Positions 47,278-57,700 of a DNA stretch of 64,000 nucleotides are shown one piece after another. Under the pieces are notes generated by a model. That model was not told where the DNA came from. It ran no database searches and was given only the letters and a program-made list of their open reading frames with translations. This stretch comes from Diphasiastrum complanatum. Taxonomy: Eukaryota > Streptophyta > Lycopodiopsida > Lycopodiales > Lycopodiaceae. The position numbers and the translations under genes are program-made. The stretch's first letter is position 1, and the number at the start of each line of letters is the position of its first letter. Where the stretch lies: assembly GCA_029204225.1 (NCBI GenBank), contig CM055095.1:59634414-59698413 (forward strand), read 5' to 3'.

Positions 47278-49008
47278 ATGGCAACCTCACTTGGAGTAAT
47301 GTTGGAAGCCAATGATAGGCTTACCTCAAGTAACTATTCATTATGGAAAGTGAGGATGGAGTCACTTCTTGAGATGAATGATGTTTTGGATATTGTTGTA
47401 GGTTTGGAGGAGAGACCAGCAACACAACAAGATCAATTGAGGTATGACAAGAGGGCCAAGAAGGCTCTACACATGATAAAGATGAATGTTACCAATGAAC
47501 TTCTCAAGGAAGTTGGTAAGTGCACATCATCTTTGGAAGCTTGAAATTCATTGAAGAAGCTTTATGAATGCAAGTCTACTTCTAGAGTGTTGACTCTAAG
47601 AAGGCAAATCTTTTCTTGTTTGCAAAAGAATGAAGAAAGTCGAAGTACTTTTGTTTTGAGAATGAAAGCATTGAATGATGAGTTAGCTTGCATAGAAGAA
47701 AGCATTAAGGAAGGAGAGCTTATTCAAGTGATTCTTAATGGCTTGTTGAATGCTCATGCTAACATTGTTCAAAGTATTGCTATTCAAAAGACTTTGCCAA
47801 GTTTGATGGATCTTCAAGAGATCTTTATCAATGAGGAATATAGGCTTCAAGCAAGAGGTGGATCTACATCGACACTTCAAGAGGATGCTATGTTCACAAA
47901 GGGCAAATTCAAGGGCAAAACCAAAAGCAAGTGGTCTAAAGGGCAAGATCAAGTGGATGCTTCTTCAAGTGGCAAAAAGAAGGATAGATCAAAGCTCAAG
48001 TGCTTCTATTGTGGCACCAAAGGACACTTTGCAAGCAAGTGCTACAAGAAGAAGAGAGATCAAGGAGACAAGCAAGGTAATCTTACTCTTGATGAGGATG
48101 GTTTGGATGTGCAAGATGCAAATGATGATGCTTTTGTGATGTCTTCATGTATGCTTGCTAATGATGGAGATCTAGATGGATCAAGTTCACACATGACCTT
48201 TCACAAAGAGTACTTCACTTCTTTGTTGGCATATGGAGATGACAAGAGGGTGATCTACACGGCCAATGATGGTGAGTGTGCAATCAAAGGGATTGGCACA
48301 ATTCCTATTTCTCTCTCTACAAATAGGAATGTTCATTTGGATATTGTCTTGTTTATTCCATCTATTACCAAGAATTTGCTTAGTGTGAGTCAAATGCTAA
48401 GTAAGGGCCTCAAGGTGGAGTTTGATGGAGATGCTTGTTTGATCAAAAGGATGGATGTATTGATTGGAAAAGATAAAATGCAAGGGAAGTTGTTCAAACT
48501 TGATGCTTGTGTTATTGGTAACCAAGTTGGATGTGTTGCAAGGGAGCAAATTTATATTCAAGAGGTTTGGCACAAAAGGATGGGACACCTCAACTTCAAG
48601 TCATTGGAGGTAATGGCAAGGAAGAAGGTTGTGATTGGTCTTCCAAGTTCCTTAAGTAATGACAAGCATGTTTGTGAGTCTTGTGCTTTGTCTAAGTCAC
48701 ATAGACTACCTTATATTAGATCTATTTCTAGATCTACAAAGCCTTTTCAACTTGTACATTAGGATATTCATGGATTTACTACAATTAGCAATAGTGGAGC
48801 TAACATGTATGTAACATTCATTGATGATTCTAGTAGATTTTGTTGGATCTATCTACTAAAGAGCAAGGATGAAGTATATGATGTCTTTGTCAAATTCAAG
48901 AATGCAAGGGAGAACCAATTTTCCACAAAGATCAAGTGCTTGAGAGGCGACAATGGTGGTGAGTACATATCTAACAAGTTCAAGGCCTTTTGTGATGCAG
49001 CATATTGA
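47278..49008 (+). pseudogene. Broken Gag-protease-integrase part of element B
   Basis: Starts MATSLGVMLEANDRL. It reads through Gag, then a TGA at 47542-47544 replaces the Trp codon of SLEAW. The frame continues (47551-48762) with the CCHC knuckle CFYCGTKGHFASKC (the last Cys is kept; Glu before it is Lys) and the protease region, where an 18-bp in-frame deletion near 48178 removes PWWIDS including the catalytic Asp. The integrase zinc region follows. TAG at 48760-48762 is shared with A. After it the frame is open through the integrase core (FIDDSSRFCWIY, GDNGGEY) until homology to A ends at about 48997. Three lesions plus the missing RT make it non-autonomous. Confidence 0.92.
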
Positions 49009-49786
49009 TGACTCAAGTAAGGTCAAAGGAAAAGCAAGGAAGTGTTTTTCAAGTTTACTTTACTTGATCTATCTCATGTTTGAGCAATTTCATGTGGATG
49101 TGTGCAAATTGTCAAGATATGGTAAAACTAGCTACATTGGTGAGCATTGTTTTGATGTTGGATTTGTACTAGCATTCTTGGCTGGATTTGTTGATGGAAA
49201 TGAAGCTATTGGAGGCTCATTATGTCACTCATTCATGTTCAAGTCATCAAGGCTTGATGACATCTTATGGCAAGATGGAGATGGAGGCTCATTCATGGAG
49301 TATCATGGTGGATACAAGGCAACAAAGGACAAAGGAGGAGGAGACATGCACGCAAAAGTTGATCACTCACATTTATTGTTTGTTTGTTGTGTTTTTCCAG
49401 AGAGTTCAGATTTGGAAGCATGGTGGAATCATCTCATTTACATTCTATTTGATTCTTCATGTTCTAGTCACATTTTTACATGTAAATTTGATGTAAGAAA
49501 TAATGAAGCATCCCAAGTGGACACTATAATCTATATCAATTATGATTGTTTCTATTTTGAGCATTACATGATCATTGAAAGGAGATCTATTCTTAGGAAG
49601 AAGATCATTATTATGATAGATCAAAGTTCTATGGTCAAAAACTATGCTAGGAGCAAGCATATTGAGATACAATATCATTTTGTGAGGGAGCGAGTCATTG
49701 CAAAGGAGGTGGAGCTTCAACATGTGTCTTCAAGGGAATGTGTAGCTGATATCTTCACCAAAACATTGGGAAAAGACTTGTGTTAA
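48953..49786 (+). CDS. Open frame through a foreign segment, fused to RNase H tail
   Basis: From about 48998 to 49648 element B carries 651 bp with no similarity to Copia pol. It replaces about 2 kb of integrase, RT and RNase H. This segment is open for about 217 codons, in the same frame as the RNase H tail that follows (ARSKHIEIQYHFVRERVIAKE ... VADIFTK). The predicted segment has a hydrophobic stretch (FDVGFVLAFLAGFVDG), a Gly/Asp-rich loop (WQDGDGGSF) and a Cys pair (LLFVCCVFPESSD). No domain is recognised. A pyrimidine-rich tract ending in CAG near 49380-49400 could be an old splice acceptor. The 5' end (48953-48997) is integrase sequence in a shifted frame, so no natural start is obvious. 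Before C inserted, the frame would have ended at the stop at 56013-56015. Confidence 0.45.
   Translation: MVVSTYLTSSRPFVMQHIDDSSKVKGKARKCFSSLLYLIYLMFEQFHVDVCKLSRYGKTSYIGEHCFDVGFVLAFLAGFVDGNEAIGGSLCHSFMFKSSRLDDILWQDGDGGSFMEYHGGYKATKDKGGGDMHAKVDHSHLLFVCCVFPESSDLEAWWNHLIYILFDSSCSSHIFTCKFDVRNNEASQVDTIIYINYDCFYFEHYMIIERRSILRKKIIIMIDQSSMVKNYARSKHIEIQYHFVRERVIAKEVELQHVSSRECVADIFTKTLGKDLC
49649..49780 (+). pseudogene. RNase H C-terminal tail of B, left of the C insertion
   Basis: Encodes RSKHIEIQYHFV ... ECVADIFTKTLGKDL, the conserved end of Copia RNase H. C is inserted right after the Leu codon. The tail resumes at 55944. Confidence 0.88.
49776..49780. other. Target-site duplication of C, left copy
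   Basis: ACTTG, repeated at 55939-55943. It proves that C entered B. Confidence 0.95.
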
Positions 49787-50462
49787 AAATTCACAATTCT
49801 AGCTTGACTAGTTTTGGTCATATGACTTGTAAATAGTTAGATGGTCATGATGTGGCTTGTCACACGTGCCAAATAGCATAGTATTCCATTCATAAGGATG
49901 TTCTCAAGTAGACCTAAGTGTTAGAACCTTTGGAATGAGTCCAAATTATGCTTAGATACAAGGGAGAAAAAATAGGAGCTATTTTTGGTAATTTTTGCAT
50001 TGTTGAGGGATCTCCAAGATTCCAACCCTAACTTGGTAGGGATGAAAGATCCACCAAAATTAGCATTAGGGATAGGTTTAGGGCTACTCATACCTGCCCA
50101 AAACCGTGATGGATCATGTATATATAGGTGATGATATCTCACCAAAATCAATCAAGCAATTTCATGTTTTTTCTCTCATAATGGTGCAATTGCTCTCTAT
50201 GTTCATAATTGTTTGAGTACTTGTGATTACTAATGATTATAGGATTGAATGTAGGTCTGGTGTACAGTACTCAGACTGTGGGAGGCCGTACTTTCACACG
50301 TGTGAAGCCTTCTTCAAGGATTTGGGCCATTTAGTGAGGTTCAAGCATAGATTTTTGATGGATTTTGATGGTTCAACTTGTGCTAATCTTATGAAATCAT
50401 AATCTATTGTTTCCCTCATCATTTCAAGTGTTTTAGGATCCTTATTTGCTGTAATTTTTACA
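49781..50462 (+). repeat. 5' LTR of element C (682 bp)
   Basis: TGTTAAAAATTC ... GTAATTTTTACA, TG/CA ends. It contains CACACGTG at 49861-49868, a TATATATAGG box at 50119-50128 and the palindrome TTCACACGTGTGAA at 50293-50306. Confidence 0.98.
50119..50128 (+). promoter_or_regulatory. Probable TATA box of the C LTR promoter
   Basis: TATATATAGG in the middle of the LTR, as expected for the U3/R border region. The transcription start is not determined. Confidence 0.5.
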
Positions 50463-50474
50463 TGGTATCAGAGC
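50463..50474 (+). other. Primer-binding site of element C
   Basis: TGGTATCAGAGC immediately after the 5' LTR. Confidence 0.93.
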
Positions 50475-51273
50475 CTAAAGGCTGAAATGAGCTAAATCCT
50501 TGGTTTGCATTCAATTTGATCACAATTTTTGATCTAAATCTTGTGTAGATTGGATCTTAGCATCTAGTATTGATTCTAGAACTCAAAGTGAGTCAAATAC
50601 ATTGGAGATTGGTGTTGTGTGACTTCATTTGCAGGTGTTTAGGTGTCTAAAACCAGAGGCAAAGTTGAATTCAATTCACATTACCAAGATAGCAAGTTTT
50701 GCTTGCTCCAAGCATTGATTTCTAAGCGAGTTTTGGAGGTGATTTCATAGAGAAGGCTTTCTAGCATTCAAGGAGAGGGAAGATCAGAGTTTTGGGGACT
50801 CTTCAATGCTGTTCTAAGGTGTAGTAGGCACCTCCTAAAGTGATTTAGGTTCAGTCCAACCATTGCTTGACTTATGCACCAAATTAGATCAATTTTTCAT
50901 TAATTTTGATCATTTTTTGCTTGTGATTGGATAGTAGATTGTGTTGCATCCTCATTAAGTTACATTTAGATCTTTTACAAGTGATTTTGGAAGTATATTA
51001 GGTTGCTGAAATTCACTCTTGATCAGATCATTTGGAAGCTTTAATGTTCTTTATAGAAAGAGGGGCAATTCTACTAGTATTGTCTACTTCAATCAAGCAA
51101 GTGCATTGTTTCTAGTATTCTATGATTTGATTTTGTTAGAGATAATTCTTAGATCTTTATAGGAAGTCTATTACTGATCTTTTCAGGTCCCTAAGAAGTG
51201 GGATAAGGTAGACCTTCAATCAAATCAATAGAAGTAACCTTCATTTGTGTCAAGTCCTTGATTAGGAGACTAG
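50475..51273 (+). other. Untranslated leader of element C
   Basis: About 800 bp without a long open frame. Unrelated by eye to the leaders of the other families. Confidence 0.75.
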
Positions 51274-54200
51274 ATGGCATCTATAAATGCATATCTTTTG
51301 GATACTAATGAAAGGCTCAACAAAACTAACTATTCCATATGGAAAGTTAGAATGGAATCTATCATGATCATGCAAGATCTGATGGAAATTGTAAATGGTA
51401 AGGAGGGTGAACCTATTCATCCTCAAGAAAAAGCCAAATACATCAAGAGGTGCAATGTTGCACTACATTGCATAAAAATGAATGTTGCAAATGAACTCTT
51501 AAGAGAGGTAGGAGATTGCACTTCAGCTCAAGATGCTTGGGAGACTTTGCAAAAGGTCTATGAATCCAAGAACCAAACTAGAATGTTAGCTTTGAAGAAT
51601 CAAATCTATAGAAGCTATCAAAAGAAAAGAGAGAGTGCACATACTTTTGTCCTAAGAGTAAAGGAATTGAACAAAGAGCTAGCCTTTATAGGTGACCCTA
51701 TCAAGGATGAAGAGCTTGTTCAACTCATATTGAATGGACTAAGCTTTGAATTTGACAATTTGGTTCAGGGATATGCAATTATGGGTAAGCTACCCATACT
51801 TGAAGAACTCCAAGGCACACTCATGGCCGAGGAATCAAGAAGGAGCCAAATGCAAGAGAGGATGGATAGGCTTTCCATCCAAGGTGGAGATGACCAAGCT
51901 CTCTTCACCAAAGGCAAAGGCAAGTCCAAAGGCAAAGGATCAACATTCAAGAAGTCTACAAAGCTTGAGGATCAAGAAGGACCCCCAAAGACATCTCCAT
52001 CAACCACCAAAGTCAAGAAGGACAAATCAAAGGTGAAGTGCTACTATTGTAGCAAGATGGGGCATTATGCCTCGGAATGCTTCAAGAGGAAGCAAGATCA
52101 AAGCCAAGCCAACATGAGCAAAGAAGAGGAGGAGGAGAGTTCACATGAGGACTCTCTCATGATGTCCATATTTTCTTCAACAAGCTTCAAAGGAGAAGAT
52201 CCTTGGTGGATTGACTCGGGTGCTAGTTCACACATGACTAGTAAAAGGGAGTTTTTCTCTTCTCTCTTATCTTATGATGGACCTATAAAGTCTATCTATA
52301 CAGAAAATGATGAAGCTTGTAAGATTGAAGGAGTTGGTAGCATTCCCCTTTGCTTAGGATCTTCCAAAAAGATCAACATAGAAGGTGTTTTGTACATTCC
52401 TACAATAACAAAGAATCTACTAAGTGTTGGCCAAATGGTAGACAATGGTTTCAATGTTGACTTTGCTTCAAATGAATGTTTCATCAAGAAGAAGGGTAAG
52501 ATAGTGGCTAAGGGCACTAGACTTGGCAAACTTTATAAGCTGGATGCATTTGTGGATACTAATGTTGTCATGTTGGCCGAGAAGAGCAAGATATCTACCT
52601 TTACTTTATGGCACAAAAGACTTGGACATGTCAACTCGGGTTCCATGGAGGCTATGATCAAGGAGGAGTATGCTTTAGGCCTACCAAGGTCTATTGGGAA
52701 GGAAGACAAGGTTTGTGAAGCTTGTGCCTTATCCAAGGCACATAAGAAGGTGTTTCCTAAATCCATCACAAAGTCATCTCATCCTCTTGAACTCATACAC
52801 TCGGATGTGCACATTGCTAGCATCAAATCTAATGGAGGTTCATCCATGTTTTTAACCTTCATTGATGACTACTCAAGATATTGTTGGGTGTTATTACTTT
52901 CCTTCAAGTCTCAAGTATTTGATACTTTTGTAAAGTTCAAGTTGTTTGTGGAAAAGCATCATAATCATAGCATCAAGATTCTTAGAAGTGACAATGGTGG
53001 AGAATTCATCTCCAATGAGTTCAAGGCCTTTTGTGAGGAGGAAGGGATCAAGAAAGAGACTTCTTGTCCTTACACTCCTCAACAAAATGGAGTTGCTGAA
53101 AGAAGGAATAGAACATTATGTGAATGTTCTAAGGCTTTAAGATTAGATGCTTGTTTGCCCAAATCCTTTTGGGGTGAGTCTCTTGTATGTGCAAACTACT
53201 TGATGAATAGGGTGTCTTGCAAAGCAATTGAAGGCAAAACTCCATATGAGATGTTGTATGGAAAGAAACCCAATCTTAATCACTTGAAAGTTTTTGGGTG
53301 TATATGTTATGTGCATGTGCCATTGGAAACAAGAACCAAGGAGGATCCATCTTCCACAAGAGGGATCATGCTTGGATATGCAAGCTCAAGCAAGGGCTAC
53401 AAAGTCTATCTCCCATCCTTGAACAAATTTGTTGTTTCAAGGGATGTCATCTTTGATGAACATCATATGCATATGCTTGAAGAAGGCTCAAGTGCTCCAA
53501 CAATCAAGAAGAAGATGGTCGAGGAGCAAGATCTTGGTTTTGAGGAGGAGCTCATGGAGGAGCAAGCACCAAACCCACCTATCACACCAAGGAGATCTTC
53601 AAGGGAAAAAGTGGAGCCATCAAGGCTCACATATCAAGGCAAAGGACAGCAAGTTGAGGGTATATCATCCACTTCTTATGCTTTATCTAGTTTTGAAGAA
53701 CCGTCTAATGTTGAAGATGCATTGAACTCCAAAGAATGGTATAAAGCTATGTTGGATGAGTATGATGCCTTGATTGAGAATGAAACTTGGTTGCTTGTTG
53801 AGAGACCTCAAAGGAATGTAATAGGATGCAAGTGGGTCTTCAAGCTTAAGTTGAATGCAAATGGGAGTGTTAACAAACATAAAGCAAGATTAGTTGCAAA
53901 AGGTTATGCTCAAGAGAGAGGGATAGACTATGAGGAAACTTTTGCACCCGTGGCCAAGATGGTCACAATAAGACTAATCATTGCACTTGCATCACATTTT
54001 GGATGGATTCTATGTCAAATGGATGTCTCTAAAGCTTTCTTGAATGGTTTTTTGGAAGAGGATATCTATATGGAGAAGCCACAAGGGTTCATCAAGCATG
54101 GAATGGAGAACAAAGTATGCCATCTCCAAAGAAGCATCTATGGCTTGAAGCAAGCCTCGAGATCTTGGAATTCAAGACTACATTGCTATCTTATTTCACT

Positions 54201-55242
54201 TTCTTTTGTTCAAAGTGAATATGATCCCACTCTTTACATTACGTTTGATGATTTTGGTATTGTACTTTTACTCATTTATGTAGATGACATCATCATTAGT
54301 GGAAATAGTGTTGATGGTATTGAAAAAATCAAGATAGATCTATCCTTAGAGTTCAAGATGGTAGATCTAGGGTGTCTTCACTTCATCTTAGGCATAGAAG
54401 TACTTAGAGGGTCTGATTTTATCTTTATAAGTCAAGTAAACTATGTTCAAAGTCTTTTGAAGAAGTTTAAGATGGAAGTATGCAAAAGTGTTGACACACC
54501 AATGGAGCAAGATGTGAAAGTGCCAAATGAAGATGATGAAAGATCCTTCATGGACATCACTTTGTTTAGGCAACTTATAGGTTCCTTAATGTGGATCACT
54601 ATAACTAGAGCAGATCTTAGCTTTAGTGTATGTAGGTTGAGCCAATCCATGCAAAAGCCATTGAATATCCATTGGAAAAAGGCTAAGAGGATTCTAAGAT
54701 ACATCTCGGGTATATTGGATTTTGGGATTCTATATAGAGGAGATGTGATTAACCTTCATGCATTTAGTGATTCAGATTTTGCAGGGGACAAGAGGGATAG
54801 GAAATCAACAAGTGCCTATTCAACTTTCATAGGAGAAGGTGTGGTTTCATGGCTTTCAAAAAAGCAAGAAACTATATCTCTATCTTCAACCGAGGCCGAG
54901 TACAAAGCTTTGACAACCACTACAAAGGAGGTACTTTGGATCAAGAGATTATTGGTGGAGCTAAAGATCATGGATTCAGAGGAGGCACCAATCATCTACA
55001 ATGACAATATATCAGCCCAACACCTTGCATCTAACCCAATCTTCCATGCAAGATCTAAGCACATTGAGATATGCCATCACTTTGTGAGAGAAATGGTGCA
55101 AGCCAAGGAGATTGCTTTGGAGCATGTTCCAAGCAATGAATGTGTAGCTGATCTACTTACTAAACCACTTCAAAAGACACCTTTTATGAAGTTCATATCA
55201 TCACTTGGAGTGATTAGTAAAGCAATGATTGAACCAAGCTAG
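51274..55242 (+). CDS. gag-pol: Gag-pol polyprotein of Copia element C (1322 aa, intact)
   Basis: A single frame starting MASINAYLLD. Gag carries YSIWKVRMESIMIMQDLME. A CCHC knuckle begins at C256 (CYYCSKMGHYASEC). The protease motif is DSGASSHM with D314. The integrase has HKRLGH and CEAC zinc ligands, then D531, D573 and E609 with the D-35-E spacing. The reverse transcriptase box YVDD is at 1002-1005. RNase H has FSDSDFAGDKRDRKS and LSSTEAEYKAL. All hallmark residues are present and no stop interrupts the frame, so the element could be autonomous. Unlike D and E, the stop (TAG, 55240-55242) lies before the polypurine tract, 14 bp short of the LTR. The sequence is clearly diverged from the D/E protein. 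Confidence 0.97.
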   Translation: MASINAYLLDTNERLNKTNYSIWKVRMESIMIMQDLMEIVNGKEGEPIHPQEKAKYIKRCNVALHCIKMNVANELLREVGDCTSAQDAWETLQKVYESKNQTRMLALKNQIYRSYQKKRESAHTFVLRVKELNKELAFIGDPIKDEELVQLILNGLSFEFDNLVQGYAIMGKLPILEELQGTLMAEESRRSQMQERMDRLSIQGGDDQALFTKGKGKSKGKGSTFKKSTKLEDQEGPPKTSPSTTKVKKDKSKVKCYYCSKMGHYASECFKRKQDQSQANMSKEEEEESSHEDSLMMSIFSSTSFKGEDPWWIDSGASSHMTSKREFFSSLLSYDGPIKSIYTENDEACKIEGVGSIPLCLGSSKKINIEGVLYIPTITKNLLSVGQMVDNGFNVDFASNECFIKKKGKIVAKGTRLGKLYKLDAFVDTNVVMLAEKSKISTFTLWHKRLGHVNSGSMEAMIKEEYALGLPRSIGKEDKVCEACALSKAHKKVFPKSITKSSHPLELIHSDVHIASIKSNGGSSMFLTFIDDYSRYCWVLLLSFKSQVFDTFVKFKLFVEKHHNHSIKILRSDNGGEFISNEFKAFCEEEGIKKETSCPYTPQQNGVAERRNRTLCECSKALRLDACLPKSFWGESLVCANYLMNRVSCKAIEGKTPYEMLYGKKPNLNHLKVFGCICYVHVPLETRTKEDPSSTRGIMLGYASSSKGYKVYLPSLNKFVVSRDVIFDEHHMHMLEEGSSAPTIKKKMVEEQDLGFEEELMEEQAPNPPITPRRSSREKVEPSRLTYQGKGQQVEGISSTSYALSSFEEPSNVEDALNSKEWYKAMLDEYDALIENETWLLVERPQRNVIGCKWVFKLKLNANGSVNKHKARLVAKGYAQERGIDYEETFAPVAKMVTIRLIIALASHFGWILCQMDVSKAFLNGFLEEDIYMEKPQGFIKHGMENKVCHLQRSIYGLKQASRSWNSRLHCYLISLSFVQSEYDPTLYITFDDFGIVLLLIYVDDIIISGNSVDGIEKIKIDLSLEFKMVDLGCLHFILGIEVLRGSDFIFISQVNYVQSLLKKFKMEVCKSVDTPMEQDVKVPNEDDERSFMDITLFRQLIGSLMWITITRADLSFSVCRLSQSMQKPLNIHWKKAKRILRYISGILDFGILYRGDVINLHAFSDSDFAGDKRDRKSTSAYSTFIGEGVVSWLSKKQETISLSSTEAEYKALTTTTKEVLWIKRLLVELKIMDSEEAPIIYNDNISAQHLASNPIFHARSKHIEICHHFVREMVQAKEIALEHVPSNECVADLLTKPLQKTPFMKFISSLGVISKAMIEPS

Positions 55243-55256
55243 ATAGTGAGGAGGAG
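55243..55256 (+). other. Polypurine tract of element C
   Basis: ATAGTGAGGAGGAG just before the 3' LTR. Confidence 0.75.
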
Positions 55257-55938
55257 TGTTAAAAATTCACAATTCTAGCTTGACTAGTTTTGGTCATATG
55301 ACTTGTAAATAGTTAGATGGTCATGATGTGGCTTGTCACACGTGCCAAATAGCATAGTATTCCATTCATAAGGATGTTCTCAAGTAGACCTAAGTGTTAG
55401 AACCTTTGGAATGAGTCCAAATTATGCTTAGATACAAGGGAGAAAAAATAGGAGCTATTTTTGGTAATTTTTGCATTGTTGAGGGATCTCCAAGATTCCA
55501 ACCCTAACTTGGTAGGGATGAAAGATCCACCAAAATTAGCATTAGGGATAGGTTTAGGGCTACTCATACCTGCCCAAAACCGTGATGGATCATGTATATA
55601 TAGGTGATGATATCTCACCAAAATCAATCAAGCAATTTCATGTTTTTTCTCTCATAATGGTGCAATTGCTCTCTATGTTCATAATTGTTTGAGTACTTGT
55701 GATTACTAATGATTATAGGATTGAATGTAGGTCTGGTGTACAGTACTCAGACTGTGGGAGGCCGTACTTTCACACGTGTGAAGCCTTCTTCAAGGATTTG
55801 GGCCATTTAGTGAGGTTCAAGCATAGATTTTTGATGGATTTTGATGGTTCAACTTGTGCTAATCTTATGAAATCATAATCTATTGTTTCCCTCATCATTT
55901 CAAGTGTTTTAGGATCCTTATTTGCTGTAATTTTTACA
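55257..55938 (+). repeat. 3' LTR of element C (682 bp)
   Basis: The same length as the 5' LTR, and I found no difference when reading the two side by side. The palindrome is at 55769-55782. Confidence 0.98.
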
Positions 55939-55943
55939 ACTTG

Positions 55944-56015
55944 TTCATGAAGCATAGGACTTCACTTGGAGTATTATCAAAGTCTATGCTAAAACTAGTT
56001 GAAGAGGGAGTGTGA
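55944..56015 (+). pseudogene. RNase H C-terminal tail of B, right of the C insertion
   Basis: Continues directly from the left fragment: FMKHRTSLGVLSKSMLKLVE and a stop TGA overlapping the LTR start, the same arrangement as in D and E. The polypurine tract GAAGAGGGAG is at 56001-56010. Confidence 0.9.
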
Positions 56016-56660
56016 AAGATTCAACTAGTTTCATCACATTTTGCAATATTTTCATACTTGGCATATTGAGGCTAAAACTTGTTTTAGACCTAGAGGTTGA
56101 CTTTTCAAAGCTCATTAGTTTAAATTTCATTTGAATAAACACTTTTTGAAAGTGTGGGAAAGATAGAATGCGATTTTGAGTAGATTCAATTTGAATAAGT
56201 TGGGTACATTGAATCTAGACCCAAAATTAGTAAGGTTAGCATTTTGGTGGGAAAGCCAAGTGGCCAAATAGGGTTTGGACCTGTTATAAAAGGATGTAAC
56301 TCATGGAGAGAGTGATCTTCTCTCTTCTCTATTTCATTTCATGATTATACATGGTTCTCTTGGGTTCTACTATCCATTGGTGCACTATCTTGGTGATTGC
56401 TTGCAATTCTATGTGTAGAATGATCTATATTTGCTATTTTTGGATCCACACGTGTGAAACACAGTAGCTTGCTAGTTTTGAGCAGACAACAATAGTACAT
56501 AATCATTTCATTTAAGTTTGATCAAGTTCTATTAGTGTTTGCATCTCAAATTGTGTGTAGATGCTAATTTTTCTACATTGGTGAGATTGGTAGTGTATTT
56601 CTCTTTCTAACCAAAGATCATTCAAGTAGATTGGATCTTAAGGATCTGAAATCTTTCACA
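56011..56660 (+). repeat. 3' LTR of element B (650 bp)
   Basis: TGTGAAAGATTC ... AATCTTTCACA. It aligns with the A LTR (2819-3468, inverted). A TATAAAAGG box is at 56285-56293 and CACACGTGTGAA at 56447-56458. Confidence 0.95.
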
Positions 56661-56686
56661 GTTTTCTAGAATTTGTTTTTAGGGCA

Positions 56687-56712
56687 TGGCACTGCCACGC
56701 ATGGCAGTGCCA
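56687..56712. repeat. GC-rich hairpin, left
   Basis: TGGCACTGCCA, four loop bases CGCA, then TGGCAGTGCCA: a perfect 11-bp stem. A close relative stands at 59339-59364. Confidence 0.85.
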
Positions 56713-56823
56713 CACAGAAATATTTTAACAAAAAGAAAACCCACGAAATGGAAAAGGTGGGGGCCTCGACTGCATTTGCAAATAGATTTCGTGAAGAAAA
56801 GCTTTTGAAAGAAAAGATTTGGG

Positions 56824-56825
<2 letters not shown>

Positions 56826-56908
<83 letters not shown>
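56826..56908. repeat. (GA)n microsatellite
   Basis: About 41 GA units. The flanks (GAAGAAAAGCTTTT before, GATAGTTTTGTTTGTTAG after) are repeated around the next array. Confidence 0.97.
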
Positions 56909-56910
<2 letters not shown>

Positions 56911-57066
56911 GAGATAGTTTTGTTTGTTAGTTTTTCATTGTTTATTGGTTGGTTAGTGAATGATTGTTCATTGTTGGCTTTTGTAAAAATTTTGATGGAA
57001 AAGAGACAATCCAAGCAAATGCATAAGGTATGTTAGGCATTCTAAATTTTGAAGAAAAGCTTTTAG

Positions 57067-57068
<2 letters not shown>

Positions 57069-57149
<81 letters not shown>
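57069..57149. repeat. (GA)n microsatellite, duplicated neighbour
   Basis: About 40 GA units with the same flanks as the array at 56826, so one array and its flanks were duplicated in tandem. Confidence 0.97.
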
Positions 57150-57152
<3 letters not shown>

Positions 57153-57700
57153 AGATAGTTTTGTTTGTTAGTTTTTCATTGTTTATTCATGAGGTATATT
57201 ATGCATTCTAAATTTTGGTAGATTATATTTGAGTCGTAAAGTGCATTTTCATAGTATCTTCAACATGGTGAGATTGATGTAACAATGATTATGATTTTTA
57301 ATTTAACAATGATTTTTTGATTTGTACTCTAACAATTATCATTTTGTTGATTGATTTGTAATCTAACAATGATTATTTGATTTGTAATCTAACAATGATT
57401 TGGTTTTCATTATTTGCTTTTATAGAGAAAAAAGAAGATGCATCTTAGAAGGAATTAAAGATCATCCAAACAATAGATGAGGTATGTTTTTATCATCTTA
57501 AATTGATGTTTTTGTTTGTATATATTTACAACAAATTTATACAAGATGAAATAGAAAAACATAAACAATAAACAATCATTCCATACATCATGAGATAGAG
57601 ATGATCAAATACAAAAGTTTATATTCATAATTCAAAAAAGTGTACATATTCGCATCTAATTCATGAAAAGACCATTGATACTAACACTCTTTTTTTCTAC
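57150..57700. other. AT-rich stretch, no gene seen
   Basis: Contains TAACAATGATT-type short repeats (57280-57400). Confidence 0.5.

Larger units (their letters stand above)
49781..55938 (+). mobile_element. Complete Copia element C, nested in B
   Basis: A 6158-bp Ty1/copia element with two 682-bp LTRs that I read as identical, a primer-binding site, a leader of about 800 bp, an intact 1322-residue polyprotein and a purine-rich tract. It has a 5-bp target duplication ACTTG. Its sequence differs from families A/B and D/E/F, so it is a third family. Identical LTRs and an open frame make it the youngest-looking insertion in the window. Confidence 0.98.
46655..56660 (+). mobile_element. Copia element B (family A/B), 5'-truncated, with element C nested inside
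   Basis: Parts in order: about 50 bp of 5' LTR end (46655-46705), primer-binding site, leader, broken gag-pol N-half, a foreign 651-bp segment, and the RNase H tail. The tail is interrupted by C (49781-55938) and resumes at 55944, followed by polypurine tract and full 3' LTR. Removing C and one copy of its target duplication rejoins the RNase H tail in frame. The 5' LTR is cut, so no target-site duplication can be seen. Confidence 0.93.

Noticed and set aside
49921-50151. 76-codon antisense frame in both C LTRs
   Set aside because: It is duplicated only because the LTRs are identical; there is no domain.
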